NCBI GenBank assembly: GCA_024811115.1
Contig: JAKOGH010000880.1
Span: 175,873 to 239,872 of the forward strand
DNA length: 64,000 bases
Source: Terana coerulea
Lineage: Eukaryota > Basidiomycota > Agaricomycetes > Polyporales > Phanerochaetaceae
Reading direction: 5' to 3'
The notes beneath the pieces are model-generated. The model did no database searches. It was not told where the DNA came from and worked only from the letters and a program-made list of their open reading frames with translations. The position numbers and the translations under genes are program-made. Each line of letters opens with the position of its first letter. Position 1 is the stretch's first letter. Below, piece by piece: positions 35,538 through 46,022 of this stretch.

Positions 35538-37444
35538 ATGTTTCACTCGACACTCCGACATACTTCACTCGCGCTCGCGGCGGCGTGTGCAGCAGAAGCT
35601 GCCACGAGCCTACCTGCAGAGCTCTTCTCGCCCTCGGTCGCCCAGAAGATCCTCAAGACCGCTCAAACCGTACAGAGCCCGTCCAAGTACCCGCAATACA
35701 CAGACCGAGTCGAAGGAGCTTGGCAGTACTTCAGCCCTGACACTTGGACGAGCGGGTTCTTCCCCGCGACACTTTACGAACTGAATCGGCGCGCCTCGTT
35801 ATGTCCATCTGCCGATCTGAATGGGACGGATTGGGTGGCTCTAGGACAGACTTGGAGTGCGGCGGAGGTGCCTCTCCAGACGAAGACGGGTGTAGGACAT
35901 GATGTCGGTTTCTTGAGCTTTCCGTTCGCGGAGGAGCTGCAAATGTGCGCATGCAGCTTGCTATATGCATATATGTCGCTTCATACTCATCGCCGCGAAC
36001 AGACACCCAGATAACCAGTCGGCAATTGACGGTGTGAGCAAGTTCGCTACTGAGCTCGCTGCCCGGTTCAACCCTATTGTGGGATGCACGAGGAGTTGGG
36101 ATACGTCGGACCCTACGGATTTCCAGGTTATAATAGACAACATGATGAATCTCGAGGTGAGTTCGTTTGTGATCCTCTTGCTGCATGTATATTAAGCACG
36201 CGGCCTTCACTAGGTGCTCTTCTTGTCCGCCAACCAAACTGGAAACCACACGCTCGTTGACATCGCCACTTCCCATGCAGACAAAACTGCTGTGAATCAT
36301 ATTCGTGAGGATGGTACGTGATGTTGTGAGTGTAAGACCTTCGCAGTGCTGTGACATTTGTCAGGTTCATCTTTCCATGTCGTTGATTACAACTCTACAA
36401 CCGGTGTTGTGATCAGTCAACACACCTCGCAGGGATATGCCGACAACAGGTAAGTCCGCCGTATGTGCATCGTCTCCTATTCTTACCGAAGGGTTTCATT
36501 TCATAGCACATGGAGTCGTGGACAAGCGTGGGGTATTTACGGTTTCGCTAATAGTGCGTTCTTTTCTATCGCCTATAGTACCGTTTGCCTAACAAGCAAG
36601 CTCTAGTGTTCAAGCATACACAGAACACAAGCTATCTCGAGACATCTCGAAGGATGGCCGGTTACTTCCTCTCGCATATACCGGACGATGGTGTTGTCCC
36701 ATGGTACGTCACCGCTGCTTTCCGTACACCCCGGACTTGGGCTGAGCTATCCGTCTTCGCTGCATACAGGGACTTCAATGCACCGCTCGACCCTCCACGA
36801 CCCGCTGATTCCTCGGCGGCGATGATCGCAGCGAATGGGCTGATCCTCCTTTCGCAAGGCGAGCTCTCGCTACAGCCACCTAACAAGACTGGCTCGGACT
36901 ATTATGTCGGCGCTGCTATTGACGTGCGTAGTCTGTTCTCGAAGTCTTCTCGATATCCATCGGGGCTGTCCACGAACCGTCGAGGACAGTTCCATGTGAT
37001 ACTGCGAAGATTACCGCCGTGATCCTTGGCTGAGACTCAACTTTGCTTGGATAGATTATCACGAACATGACGGCTTTGGCGTGGCGCCCTGACTGGCAAA
37101 GTCTACTGGCTAACGGGACGGTCAACAACCCGCAGCATAACAATCTCACTGGTATTGTCTATGGTGGGTTCGCAAATCCTGTTTTATGGGGGCGGTTATG
37201 CTAACGAGCTTCGTCCACAGGTGACTTCTACTTCGTGAAAGCTGGTAACGACTTGGTGTCTCTTGGCGTGGCGACTTGCAACGGCAGCCTCACGGGTACC
37301 CTACCGTCTTCTCCGTCAACATCACCAGCACCAAGTGCCTCACCGTCCGCTACGGACAGGACAACTTCTAGCGCGGAGAGAAGCCTGGAAACGACACTCA
37401 ACATGGTGGTCATGCTTGTAGTATTGGCTTTCCTGCTCTCATAA
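35538..37444 (+). CDS. Glycoside hydrolase family 88 protein, secreted, probably GPI-anchored
   Basis: Family 88 enzymes remove unsaturated uronic acids from oligosaccharides left by polysaccharide lyases. The start at 35538 gives MFHSTLRHTSLALAAACAAE, a signal peptide. The catalytic region shows the two Asp blocks of the family, VGHDVGFLSFPF and FQVIIDNMMNLEVLF, plus the WSRGQAWGIYGFA block. The end has a Ser/Thr/Pro-rich stretch (SSPSTSPAPSASPSATDRTT) and a final hydrophobic tail (MVVMLVVLAFLLS), as in GPI-anchored surface proteins. Roughly eight short introns interrupt it, and many N-glycosylation sites (NGT, NQT, NHT, NST) support secretion. It stands alone here, not in a CAZyme cluster. 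Confidence 0.87.
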
Positions 37445-38537
37445 CGATTGCACACGACTCTGTTCCCCTTTCTTGCACGGACTTCTTCATTTGCGATTTG
37501 AGATTGATATCAATGTAAATACTGCAAAGGACAATAGTTACACCCAGGCTATGAACAGCGCACCATTGTGAATATTGTGCCCTCTCTTCTCCATTCTCCG
37601 CTTCGCTGACTACATCGCGCCCATAGACCCACTGTCCGAAAGCCTGTTGAGTTTTCAAGATGTCGCGCACCGCTGGCAACTGCTATCCACGTGAAATGTC
37701 ACACGGAAATGAGCGTGTGATGTTGTCGGGGTCCAGAGAAGGTAGAGGCCCGATAGACATGGTGAGGGAGCCGACGACGGTAAGCTAGAGCACCGTAAAG
37801 AGCTTCGATCAACCATAGGCCAAAGCGTACGTGGTCGGTCGTGAGAGACAAAAGGCATTCAGGTCGCAGGGCTCCGTCGCAGCTCCGCGCGCTTCGTCCT
37901 AAGAGCGCAGCCCCTGGTGGCGTACGTCTGCCTTCCACATATCATTCTTCCTCCGAGTCTTGAGTCCTGTGTACCTTGCCGAGAACAGTGAGGTCCGAGT
38001 GGACAAAGGCCTTGCCAAAGACGGAGGAAGCGAGATGTTCGTTGTAGTTGCTACAGAGACGAAGAGAGCGCCCGTTTTTGGCTCCTGTGGAGATCTTGCC
38101 AGGGCGGGCAGTCGAGGCGCCGTAGATAGCGGAGCCACTAACTTTCGGCGCCATCGTCGTCCCCAGCGAGCTATGGCCCAACAGCACCCATGAATCGTTC
38201 GGAAAGCCTGCAGGATCCTCTTCAACGCCGTCGAAGCCACTGAGAGCATTTGAGGTAGGCTGTGAACCGCAGAGTCGAGATGGAGGAGAGGATGAAGATG
38301 GTCGTCAAACGGGATCAAGGTCTGATCTGGCTGATTGATAAGGCAGGGGGAAGTTTTTGTCGGAGTTTCAATCTCCGAGCCGTATATAAAGGCTTCGGGT
38401 TGCGTTCTCCTTCGCCCCTTCTCCCCGCCGCAGCTTTCCCACGGTTGCTAAATTCACAAATTCCATCCACGTTCTACGACGACCTCGAGCATTCGTTTGC
38501 TCGTCCTCAGTAACGTCCGCCGCCGCGCCTATACAAC
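37445..38537. other. Intergenic region with one doubtful minus-strand ORF
   Basis: The minus-strand ORF at 37942-38151 (MAPKVSGSAIYGASTARPGK, about 70 residues) has plausible composition but no recognised domain. The right end holds the TBP promoter. Nothing else stands out. Confidence 0.35.
38383..38390 (+). promoter_or_regulatory. TATA box of the TBP gene
   Basis: TATATAAA about 150 bp upstream of the ATG at 38538. Confidence 0.55.
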
Positions 38538-39678
38538 ATGTCTTTCGCCCTTCCAGCTCGTCAGGTCACTTTCGGCCGCTCCGCGGCGGTGCCACCTCAG
38601 CAGCAGTACCAGCAGTCGCAGCCGCAGCCCTATGCGCAACAGCCTCAGCCTCAGCAGGCCGAACGGCCTGGCTCTGCCCTACCAGACGAACTCCTACCTT
38701 CCTGGCCCGTCGAGCCTCGCGCTGCCTGGCCCTGTACCCACTGCGCCGACGTATCAGTCGCAGCCATTGCCGACTCCTGCGCCGTCGCAGCAGCAGCAAA
38801 CGTCGGGCTCTCCGGTCGCCAGCGGTAGCCACTCCCCCGCCATTGCCGGCCCATCCACCCCTGCACCTGCCGCTGTACCCTCGACGCCTGTGCCGTTGAC
38901 CCTCGAGCAGCAGCACATCACCGCCGTTGAGGGTATCGTACCCACTCTTCAGAACATCGTCGCGACGGTGAACTTGGACTGCCGACTTGACCTGAAGACG
39001 ATCGCCTTGCACGCCCGTAATGCGGAGTACAACCCCAAGGTTTGTCCACTTTGATTTGCTCACAGTGTAAATGTCGGATACTATCCGTCATTGCACCAAC
39101 AGCGTTTCGCGGCCGTGATCATGCGTATCCGTGACCCGAAGACGACTGCTTTGATCTTCGCGTCGGGCAAGATGGTCGTCACCGGTGCCAAGTCGGAGGA
39201 CGACTCGCGTCTGGCGTCGCGCAAGTACGCGCGTATCGTTCAGAAGCTTGGCTTCGACGCCAAATTCTCCGAGTTCAAGATCCAGAACATCGTCGGTAGC
39301 TGTGATGTAAAGTTCCCTATCCGTTTGGAGGGTCTTGCCTACAGCCACGGACAGTTCAGCAGTTACGAGCCTGAGGTGCGTCGTCATCGATTCGTTCACT
39401 CGATCGTGTGCTTACATATCTGTATGTAGCTATTCCCTGGTCTGATCTATCGCATGATCAAGCCCAAGGTCGTGCTGCTCATCTTCGTATCTGGGAAGAT
39501 TGTCCTCACGGGTGCCAAGGTGATTATTCATCCACCATGATTGGCTCAGTGCTGTCCTTCGGGACGTTCTTTACTGAGTACGCTGACACTGTCATCTCAT
39601 GACCAATAGGTCAGAGAAGAGATCTACACAGCTTTCAATACCATCTACACCGTGCTGTGCGAGTTCCGCAAACCGTAG
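38538..39678 (+). CDS. SPT15: TATA-box-binding protein
   Basis: General transcription factor that bends TATA-box DNA in the nucleus. The conserved core starts at [20 protein letters not shown] and contains both saddle repeats: [40 protein letters not shown] and [20 protein letters not shown], then [30 protein letters not shown] and [17 protein letters not shown]. Introns: 39040-39102, 39376-39429 and 39520-39609. The N-terminus is Gln/Pro-rich. The ATG with the best context (38538, [20 protein letters not shown]) is not in frame with the core: the frame must change near 38660, or translation starts at 38632 ([20 protein letters not shown]). The core is intact. Confidence 0.93.
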
Positions 39679-40540
39679 ATGGCTGACCGCATGCCATTTG
39701 CCGCCCATCCATCTGCCGTGCTGCATCGTCGTCGCCCATATGGAGTGGCTCGTCTCTGATCCACGGTGCGGATGGGGAGGCATATTAGAAAACGTGATAA
39801 GGGATGCATTGGACGAGGAGCGGACGTAGTGCACGAGAGATGCTCCCTCCTCCTTACCCTTTCGAACTCACATTATACCTCACCCACAGTTTCTTCGGAC
39901 CTTCCTGTCTTTTCTTGGTCGTCGCGCATCATCCCCTATCCCCCACCCCGCAATAACATATAAACCTACAGTAGCCATTACATTAGTGTGTCATTATTGT
40001 TTCGTGTATACAATGTATTATATCTGCATTCTTGATGTTTTGTCTCCTTAAGATATTTCGGAGCGTGGTCGTACCTACTTGAGGCAATGTCTTGACATCG
40101 GCGCAAACACTCGTGAACCTGCTCAAACATGTACGCTTTGTCCCCTCTGGCGATGATCATATTACTCATGCGCGGCTTGCTAGGAATCATAGCGCCGAGT
40201 GTTGGTATTCCAAGACACTGCAGTTGAATGCTGTACGGTTTGACTCGCGAGGAGAAATATTCTGGTATGCGTTCAAAACATTCACGAGTGCCAGAACCTT
40301 ACGCTTTAGTTAACAACGTCGTTGAAGGACTCAGTCGAAAATCATTCAACTTCGTGGCATAGACATAGCGCGACATTCGAGAACCTTCCTCCATGCATTC
40401 CTCGACACGTCGACCGGCGCCTCCGTAAGAAATTCACACGCACGCGCACCGTGGGCTCAAGTGCCTTGAATTGAAACGAGTTGCGGAGCAGCCGTCGGAG
40501 CCTCTTTCAGAAGCATCGTACTTGAAGGCGGGTCATCAAT
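39679..40540. other. Intergenic, no gene recognised
   Basis: The first 300 bases are the TBP 3' side. The last part (about 40480-40540) begins the duplicated block shared with 25.3 kb. Confidence 0.4.
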
Positions 40541-40748
40541 AGGGACTTTGGCACCGGAATATATTCCGGCCCAATTTGGTAGCCACCCAAAAGGTTGCTA
40601 TCACGGCGGGACCCGAGGTTGGAGCCCCGCTAACTGAGGGACCAATGGGGCGTGTACCTTGGATCCCGCCGTGATGGCTGTTGATGCGAGCCGTTTTAGG
40701 AGGCATACCAAATGAGGACCGGAATATATTCCGGTGCCAAAAGTCCCT
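40541..40748. mobile_element. 208-bp MITE with 3-bp target duplication
   Basis: Begins AGGGACTTTGGCACCGGAAT and ends, in reverse complement, AGGGACTTTTGGCACCGGAA, so the inverted ends run about 40 bp and include the palindrome CCGGAATATATTCCGG at both ends. It is flanked by AAT (40538-40540 and 40749-40751). The duplicated region at about 25068-25076 shows the same sequence without the element and with one AAT (CATCAATGAC in this orientation). A 3-bp duplication suits the PIF/Harbinger group, but no transposase is present. Confidence 0.85.
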
Positions 40749-40818
40749 AATGACTTCACCTCCATCTCGGTTTGTTCCGTACTTTGACTGCACGCCACAA
40801 AGATGCTGACCTAATATG

Positions 40819-40831
40819 TTCTGGAAGGTTC
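40819..40831. promoter_or_regulatory. Heat-shock element of HSP20 copy 2
   Basis: TTCTGGAAGGTTC is a perfect three-unit TTCnnGAAnnTTC site for heat-shock factor, about 260 bp upstream of the start. A looser site (TTCTGCGAATGTTC) follows at 40925-40938. Confidence 0.65.
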
Positions 40832-41091
40832 GGCAGCTGGATAGACTCGGAATGCGACCACCTGCGAGAAGCGACCAACGAAATTGCTGGAAACAACGCC
40901 ACCGAGTAGTGAGTCGGCAGCCGGGTTCTGCGAATGTTCTCGAGGCGCTGTGCGTCGTCTAGAGCGGAGGATCTGGAAGTATATAAGGCCACTGCGAGCA
41001 GCGTACCGCCGTCACCAAGCTCAAGTTTAAACAACTCACCTCGATAAAAACAAGCCCTCGCTACTCTCGCTCGAGTTACTCACTCGCGGAA

Positions 41092-41710
41092 ATGGCATCC
41101 TACTGGTTCCACGAGCCATTCTATACCCTCACCGACTTCGACCGTCTCTTCGACGAGGCCTTCTCTCAGCGCGCACACGGCAACAACCACGACCAGGTGC
41201 AGCGCAGAGAGGGTCCCGAGAATAGTGCCCCGAGGGTGCTGAGACCTAGGTGAGCGACGAACATTATCCCCAGCCCTTGCCGAGAATCGACGCTGATGCC
41301 TCTTCCTCAGGATTGACGTCCACCAGAACGACGAGACGAACACAGTCACTGCGACGTTCGAGCTCCCTGGTCTCAACAAGGAGAACGTGAGCATCGATGT
41401 GCACAATAACACGCTCACGGTCTCGGGCGAGTCCAAGACGTCGTCTGAGCGGGATGAGAACGGCTACGCTGTGCGCGAGCGCCGCTTCGGCAAATTCTCG
41501 CGGTCGATTCCTCTCCCTCAGGGAACCAAGGTATGTGCTGTGCAGATTTTTCAGCGTTGCAGCAGGTTGATGACCATGTTTTAGGACGAGGAAATCAAGG
41601 CATCCATGGAGAACGGCGTACTCACCGTGACGTTCCCAAGACTACGCCCGAGCAGACACCCAAGAAGATCACTGTCTCTTGAAATGTTACGGACAACTGT
41701 AGGAAGATGA
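41092..41710 (+). CDS. HSP20 small heat-shock protein, copy 2, altered C-terminus
   Basis: Starts MASYWFHEPFYTLTDFDRLF at 41092. Introns lie at 41250-41310 and 41531-41584. The alpha-crystallin domain is whole (VTATFELPGLNKENVSIDVH ... RERRFGKFSRSIPLPQGTK). In the last exon one base is missing compared with copies 1 and 3 (TTCCCAAGACT), so the usual end TTPEQ.PKKITVS is read in another frame and the protein runs on to a stop at 41708-41710, losing the C-terminal IXI-type anchor. The expected stop would be at 41680-41682. It is either a functional variant, a new pseudogene or a sequence error. TATATAAGG at 40980 is the likely TATA box. Confidence 0.75.
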
Positions 41711-42736
41711 CATCCAAATTGTAATATACTTAATTCGCAACAATGAATGCTCAAGTTGGTCTCTGTTTATGGGGCGTATAACAGTGTGCAATCGGTTAAT
41801 AGCCTCGTCGCAGTGCCAACAGTGGATACTCAACTTATGCAATAGCCTATCGGGATCGGTGACGATGCACGACTCATCTTCCCTTCAGATACACAACTTA
41901 TATTCCATTTTGTTTCACGAGGCCTCAGTCGGTTTTGTTATCTCGTTGAATGTTTGCCACATGCGTTTCTGAGCCTCCGATGCTCTGTGCTCTAAACTCG
42001 CGGGCTCCGTCGGAACAGCAGGGATCTGAAGCAGCCGTCACCGCAACGTTGATAATAGGGAATATTAGACTCACATCTCCGCGGCTATCTTGGTCCTTTC
42101 TGTTTTCCTTGGCTTTGTTGTTCAACTGTACCTCGCGCGCTTTACGCAGATTGACGAGTCGTGTACAGGCTGCTTTACTTCGACGCCCCATAGAAAGAAA
42201 GCAAGGTACAAGCCTGATGTAATATTGTAGGCTACGTCGCCGTGTAATGTCTGAAGGGAGTGAGGAAAGGTTAAACCAGCTCAAGTGCTGTCGGCGTTCG
42301 TAAGTAAGTTCAAGGCGCCCTCCGAGTCCGCTTTGCCGCCGCCAGCAGGGCTCGAGCGGCGTCGGCGGTAGCGCTGCCGATCGTTTGATGCGCTTCGCTC
42401 CTTTCTAGGGAGCTCGAGTGTTGGCCAACGCTCGACGTTCTTCACCACTTCTGTCGTCCACGTCCTATTGTTGCTGGTTCTTGTCAGGCTTGTTTGGTAA
42501 TGTTTGATCCCAAAGCTTCTGCCTTCCTAATGCGGGTCTAATATTCAACCATACTCCAGATCTGCTACTTGGTAGTTGAAATGGGCATGAAATAAGAGTC
42601 TTGAGAGGCTCGGTAATTGCTCAGTTTAATCGCTCGTGGTCGTTATTGATGGTCACTGTAGGGAAAGCACGACGAACAGGCGCATTGCGTACTACTTGGC
42701 TCCGCACAACTTGCACCGGCGTGGCATGCGAGCCAT
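41711..42736. other. Spacer between HSP20 copy 2 and GST copy 2
   Basis: In copy 1 the same gene ends are only 140 bp apart. Here about 0.9 kb of unrelated sequence separates them, beginning soon after 41750 where homology stops. No ORF of interest and no clear terminal repeats were found. Confidence 0.45.
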
Positions 42737-43641
42737 TTACTTCTGCGCCAGAAGCTGAGCCCTGCGGGCGAAGACCTTCTTGAGAGCGGGCTTTTCCATG
42801 AGCTTCTTGTGCCAGCTGGTCCACATTATTCAGGAAGACAGATGCTTGGGGAACCGCAACACTTACGCCATGGTCTTCGGGAACTCTGCAGTCCAGTCGT
42901 GATCCTTGAGGATGAAGTTGATTGCGGATACATTCCACCTACACACCACAGCAAGCGGAGGTAAGTACTCCGTGTATAGCGCTCCTGAGATAAAGAGCGG
43001 CACTGACGGCACGAAAGCAAGATCTGCGACCGTGGCCCGACCGCCGACGAGGTACTCCTGCTTCGCGAGTACGCTCTCCAGAACGCCGAACACCCGCTTG
43101 ATCTCGTTCTCGTACCGCTCGATCGCGCTGGGCACCTTCTCAGGGTGGTAATTGTGGAACCACCCCGCCTGGCCGTAGTACGGGCCCTGACCCGACGCCT
43201 GGAAGTACAGCCACTGGAGCTGGACGAACTTGTCATTGCCGTCGGTGACGGAGATCTTGCGCTCCGTGTCGTACTTGTCCACCAAGTACAGGATGATGGC
43301 GTTCGACTCCCTGAAACGCGGGTTAGTTTGGCTTTGGTATCCCTGCGCAAAGATAGTACGCACCAGAGAGCGAAGTCACTGTTCTTGTGGTCAATGATAG
43401 TGGGAATGCGTCCATTGGGGTTGTACTTGACATGCGCTTCGCCCTTCTGCTCATTCTTTTGGAAGTCGAGGTAGATGGACTCGTACGTCAACCCGAGCTC
43501 TTCCATGACTGCTGCGACCTTCCTGCAGAGTATGGTGTCGTTAATGTTAAGGCGGGTCTCCAGATCTATGCGCAATAGTACACACCAGCCGTTCGGGCCC
43601 GCCTTATGGGTGAAGAGAGTGAACTGCTTGCCGTGAGACAT
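42737..43641 (-). CDS. Glutathione S-transferase (Ure2-like), copy 2
   Basis: Starts MSHGKQFTLFTHKAGPNGW at 43641 and follows copy 1 closely: KVAAVMEELGLTYESIYLDF, NPNGRIPTIIDHKNSDFALW, ESNAIILYLVDKYDTERKIS, QASGQGPYYGQAGWFHNYHP and an end RRAQLLAQK with stop at 42737-42739. The four introns are at the same places. No frame break seen, so both GST copies look usable. The largest differences are in the fourth exon (WNVSAINFILKDHDWT against WNMAATGFLMKDFDWT) and the end. The TATA box GTATATAAGG is conserved near 43733. Confidence 0.9.
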
Positions 43642-44297
43642 GGTGGTAGCAAATATTCAATGAAGTGGTCGATGTGCTGAAGACCTCGAGAAGGAGATGA
43701 TTGCTGCTTGATGTCACCTCGACCAAGCCCTTCCTTATATACATTTACGTCCAGGAGTCTGCCTCGACGCGATTGGCCTTACGCGTTGCTCGCTAAGCAC
43801 GGCCCTTGGCGATAGTGTCGCTCAAACTCAGCAGCAATCACACTACAAGCGTTCAATGGATTAATAGTTGAGCACTGACAGTGTCGGGCACATTCACCGA
43901 CGCACCTCGATGACAGAGCCAGTCTCCGCCCTGTCCGTGTACGCGTCTTCGCACTGCGCATTTTCCGTGTACGCGCCTTCGCACGCGGTTCGCGGCCGTA
44001 ACTCAACGAAGCCATAGTCCGCCACTCTTCTACCACAAAGCCGTGCAGGAAGAAGGCAGTCTCTGAATATGTTGAGCTATCCCGCTTACGCGTGCAGAAT
44101 CGGCTAGGATTGGACTTCGTAATCCGAAGAATACATGTTAGCGCATTAAGAACTTTTCCATCATACGTACTACGTACCGTGTCCACACGCCGGCACGACC
44201 ATCGCGGTCAAATGCGGATGCGCCAGAATCGCAGGGGGTTCGCGTCGGGCGTTTGATAATGCGCGCGGCGGCATCGCAACGGCTGAGTCCTTCGGAC
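43642..44297. other. GST copy 2 promoter and flank up to the MITE
   Basis: Homology with the region upstream of GST copy 1 reaches about 43805. Beyond it a short repeat (CGTGTACGCG(T/C)CTTCGCAC at about 43938-43985) is the only feature. No gene is seen. Confidence 0.4.
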
Positions 44298-44630
44298 CAG
44301 CGTTGGCCAGTCAATGACTCGGTCAGAGAGTCAAGTCATTGACTATGCGTCTAGTCAGTGACCCATCACTGACTTGATTTCAGTCAATGACTGGTCGCCC
44401 AAAATGGTAACCCGGCACGGCTGAAATGCAAACTCTGCGGAGACGCTGAAAAAGTTCTCACGCAGGGGTATTCGTAGTCCTGTGTCTGACTGAGAATTGT
44501 GATTGGCTGACGGAAATCTCCGCGCCAGGACCCGGAGAACCTTCAGTCAAAGTCACAGTCAACGCGTCTCAGTCAGAAAACTGTGACTATCTGACTAGTC
44601 ACTGACTAGTCACTGACTCGCACAACGCTG
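44298..44630 (-). mobile_element. hAT-like MITE, copy 2 (333 bp, inverted)
   Basis: Reverse complement of the element at 11701-12033, of equal length and identical as far as I can read. The flanks are CTTCGGAC (44290-44297) and CTTGAAAG (44631-44638). The left flank is the reverse complement of copy 1's left flank GTCCGAAG, and the right flank is the reverse complement of copy 1's right flank CTTTCAAG. Confidence 0.88.
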
Positions 44631-45189
44631 CTTGAAAGTGCGTAAAGCGTTGAGAATGAGAGGACGCGAGCACCCTCGTACTCATTGGCTGGCAGAGATC
44701 GGCACAAATTGATCCGCGGATGCCTCCGAGCGCCGGGAGCACCGGGCCTCCGAGTTGCTGGTCGCAACTTCGTATCGACTCGACCGCAAGCACCTGGTCA
44801 AGTTGCTGAGCTGCAGAATAATGATAGGCTGGAAATAGCATCTCCTGCCTCTCGCTACTCTTCAGCTTAGTGGACATAATGCGTTAAGCTGTGAGTCGTA
44901 TTTCGTACGGTCTGTTTCGATACGGTGAGCCTGAACTGCGTCTGCTAAGAAGGGTCAGTGAGGCTGACCAGAAGCCCACAGTGGTACTACCAGCCAGTCA
45001 GCCTCAATCCCCGCAGACAGCCTCTCTCGGTCAAGGGCATCCCGGAGAGGCTTCTTCTCTCCACACCAGCACTCATAGTACAAAGTATACTAAACCACTC
45101 CGTTCTACTCTTCGCGCTCTTCACACCCTTCTATCACCTACTCTCTTTACTCTTCTGTTACACGCTACTCTTCATATCCTTCCATATCA
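44631..45189. promoter_or_regulatory. Upstream region of truncated coiled-coil gene
   Basis: Parts of it (CTCATTGGCT, ATTGATCCGCGG) recur upstream of the copy at 59318 (58790-58850), so the promoter was duplicated with the gene. Confidence 0.4.
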
Positions 45190-45976
45190 ATGATATCCTC
45201 TCCTCTCACCACCGCTACGGTCCAGAACGTCGCCGGTGCAGCACTCGAAGAACACTTGCAGAGCGGAGCACAAATGTTGAACACCGCCGCCGCCCAGGAG
45301 AAGCTCCCCAAAACCACCCTCGAGCTGGACATCGAGCGTGGCAAGGCCTGCAACCTCGCCCGGTCCCTGAAGGAAGTCAGCAACACCAAGGTTCACCTCC
45401 GCAGCCTGAAGGGACTGTATGCGCACACCCACACTACGCTGCTCGAGCGGGAGAAATTATGTGTGCGTACTCCTGGTTCTCTTCTTGCTCGCCGTGGCTG
45501 AAAAGTCGGTTACCCCACAGGCCGAGCAGCAGGCTCAGCTCACCAGAGCGCAGCAGTACATCAAATTCGTCGACTACAACCTCTACCTCGTCCGCTCACG
45601 CGTCGTCGAGAAGGACAAGGAGGTCGACGTCCTCAGGGCCCACCTGCCCGAGCAGGCCCTCCTCCAGCCTCAAATCGCCGACCTTGTCTTCAAGCAGGGC
45701 GACGCCGCCGTCCAGGACCTCACCACCCAGATCATCGAGCTGCGTACCGTCATCCTCGGCCTGCAGACCGAGAAGCGCGGCCTCATACAAGCTCTCGCGG
45801 AGGCCAAGTCCGCCGAGCAGACCCTTGCGAGCAGCCTTCTTGCCCGAATTGACTACGAGATGAAGAAAAATGAGGATTTGGAGGCGCGACTCGCTGCCGC
45901 CGAGGCAAGGGCCAACCAAGAGCAATGGATGGTTTCATACGACCTTTGGAGCAAAGCTGCGGGAAAGAGTAAAGAT
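45190..45976 (+). CDS. Second coiled-coil family, 3'-truncated copy
   Basis: ATG at 45190 gives MISSPLTTATVQNVAGAALE, then KTTLELDIERGKACNLARSL. After a short intron (about 45463-45521) it continues AEQQAQLTRAQQYIKFVDYN and a long heptad-rich stretch (EKDKEVDVLRAHLPEQALLQ ... LLARIDYEMKKNEDLEARLA). Homology with the copy at 59318 stops at about 45926 (after ANQEQ). The remaining text is unrelated and runs into the 3' end of the convergent DUF6533 copy. The gene has thus lost its C-terminal part. Function unknown; not related to the coiled-coil gene at 8-10 kb. Confidence 0.6.
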
Positions 45977-46022
45977 GTGCGTTTTATTGCCTGCATATAC
46001 ACAATCGCGCCCTTCCTGCGGC

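Noticed and set aside
11701..44630. The inverted MITEs as ends of one giant composite transposon
   Set aside because: A composite element would have the same target duplication outside both outer ends; the outer flanks GTCCGAAG and CTTGAAAG differ.
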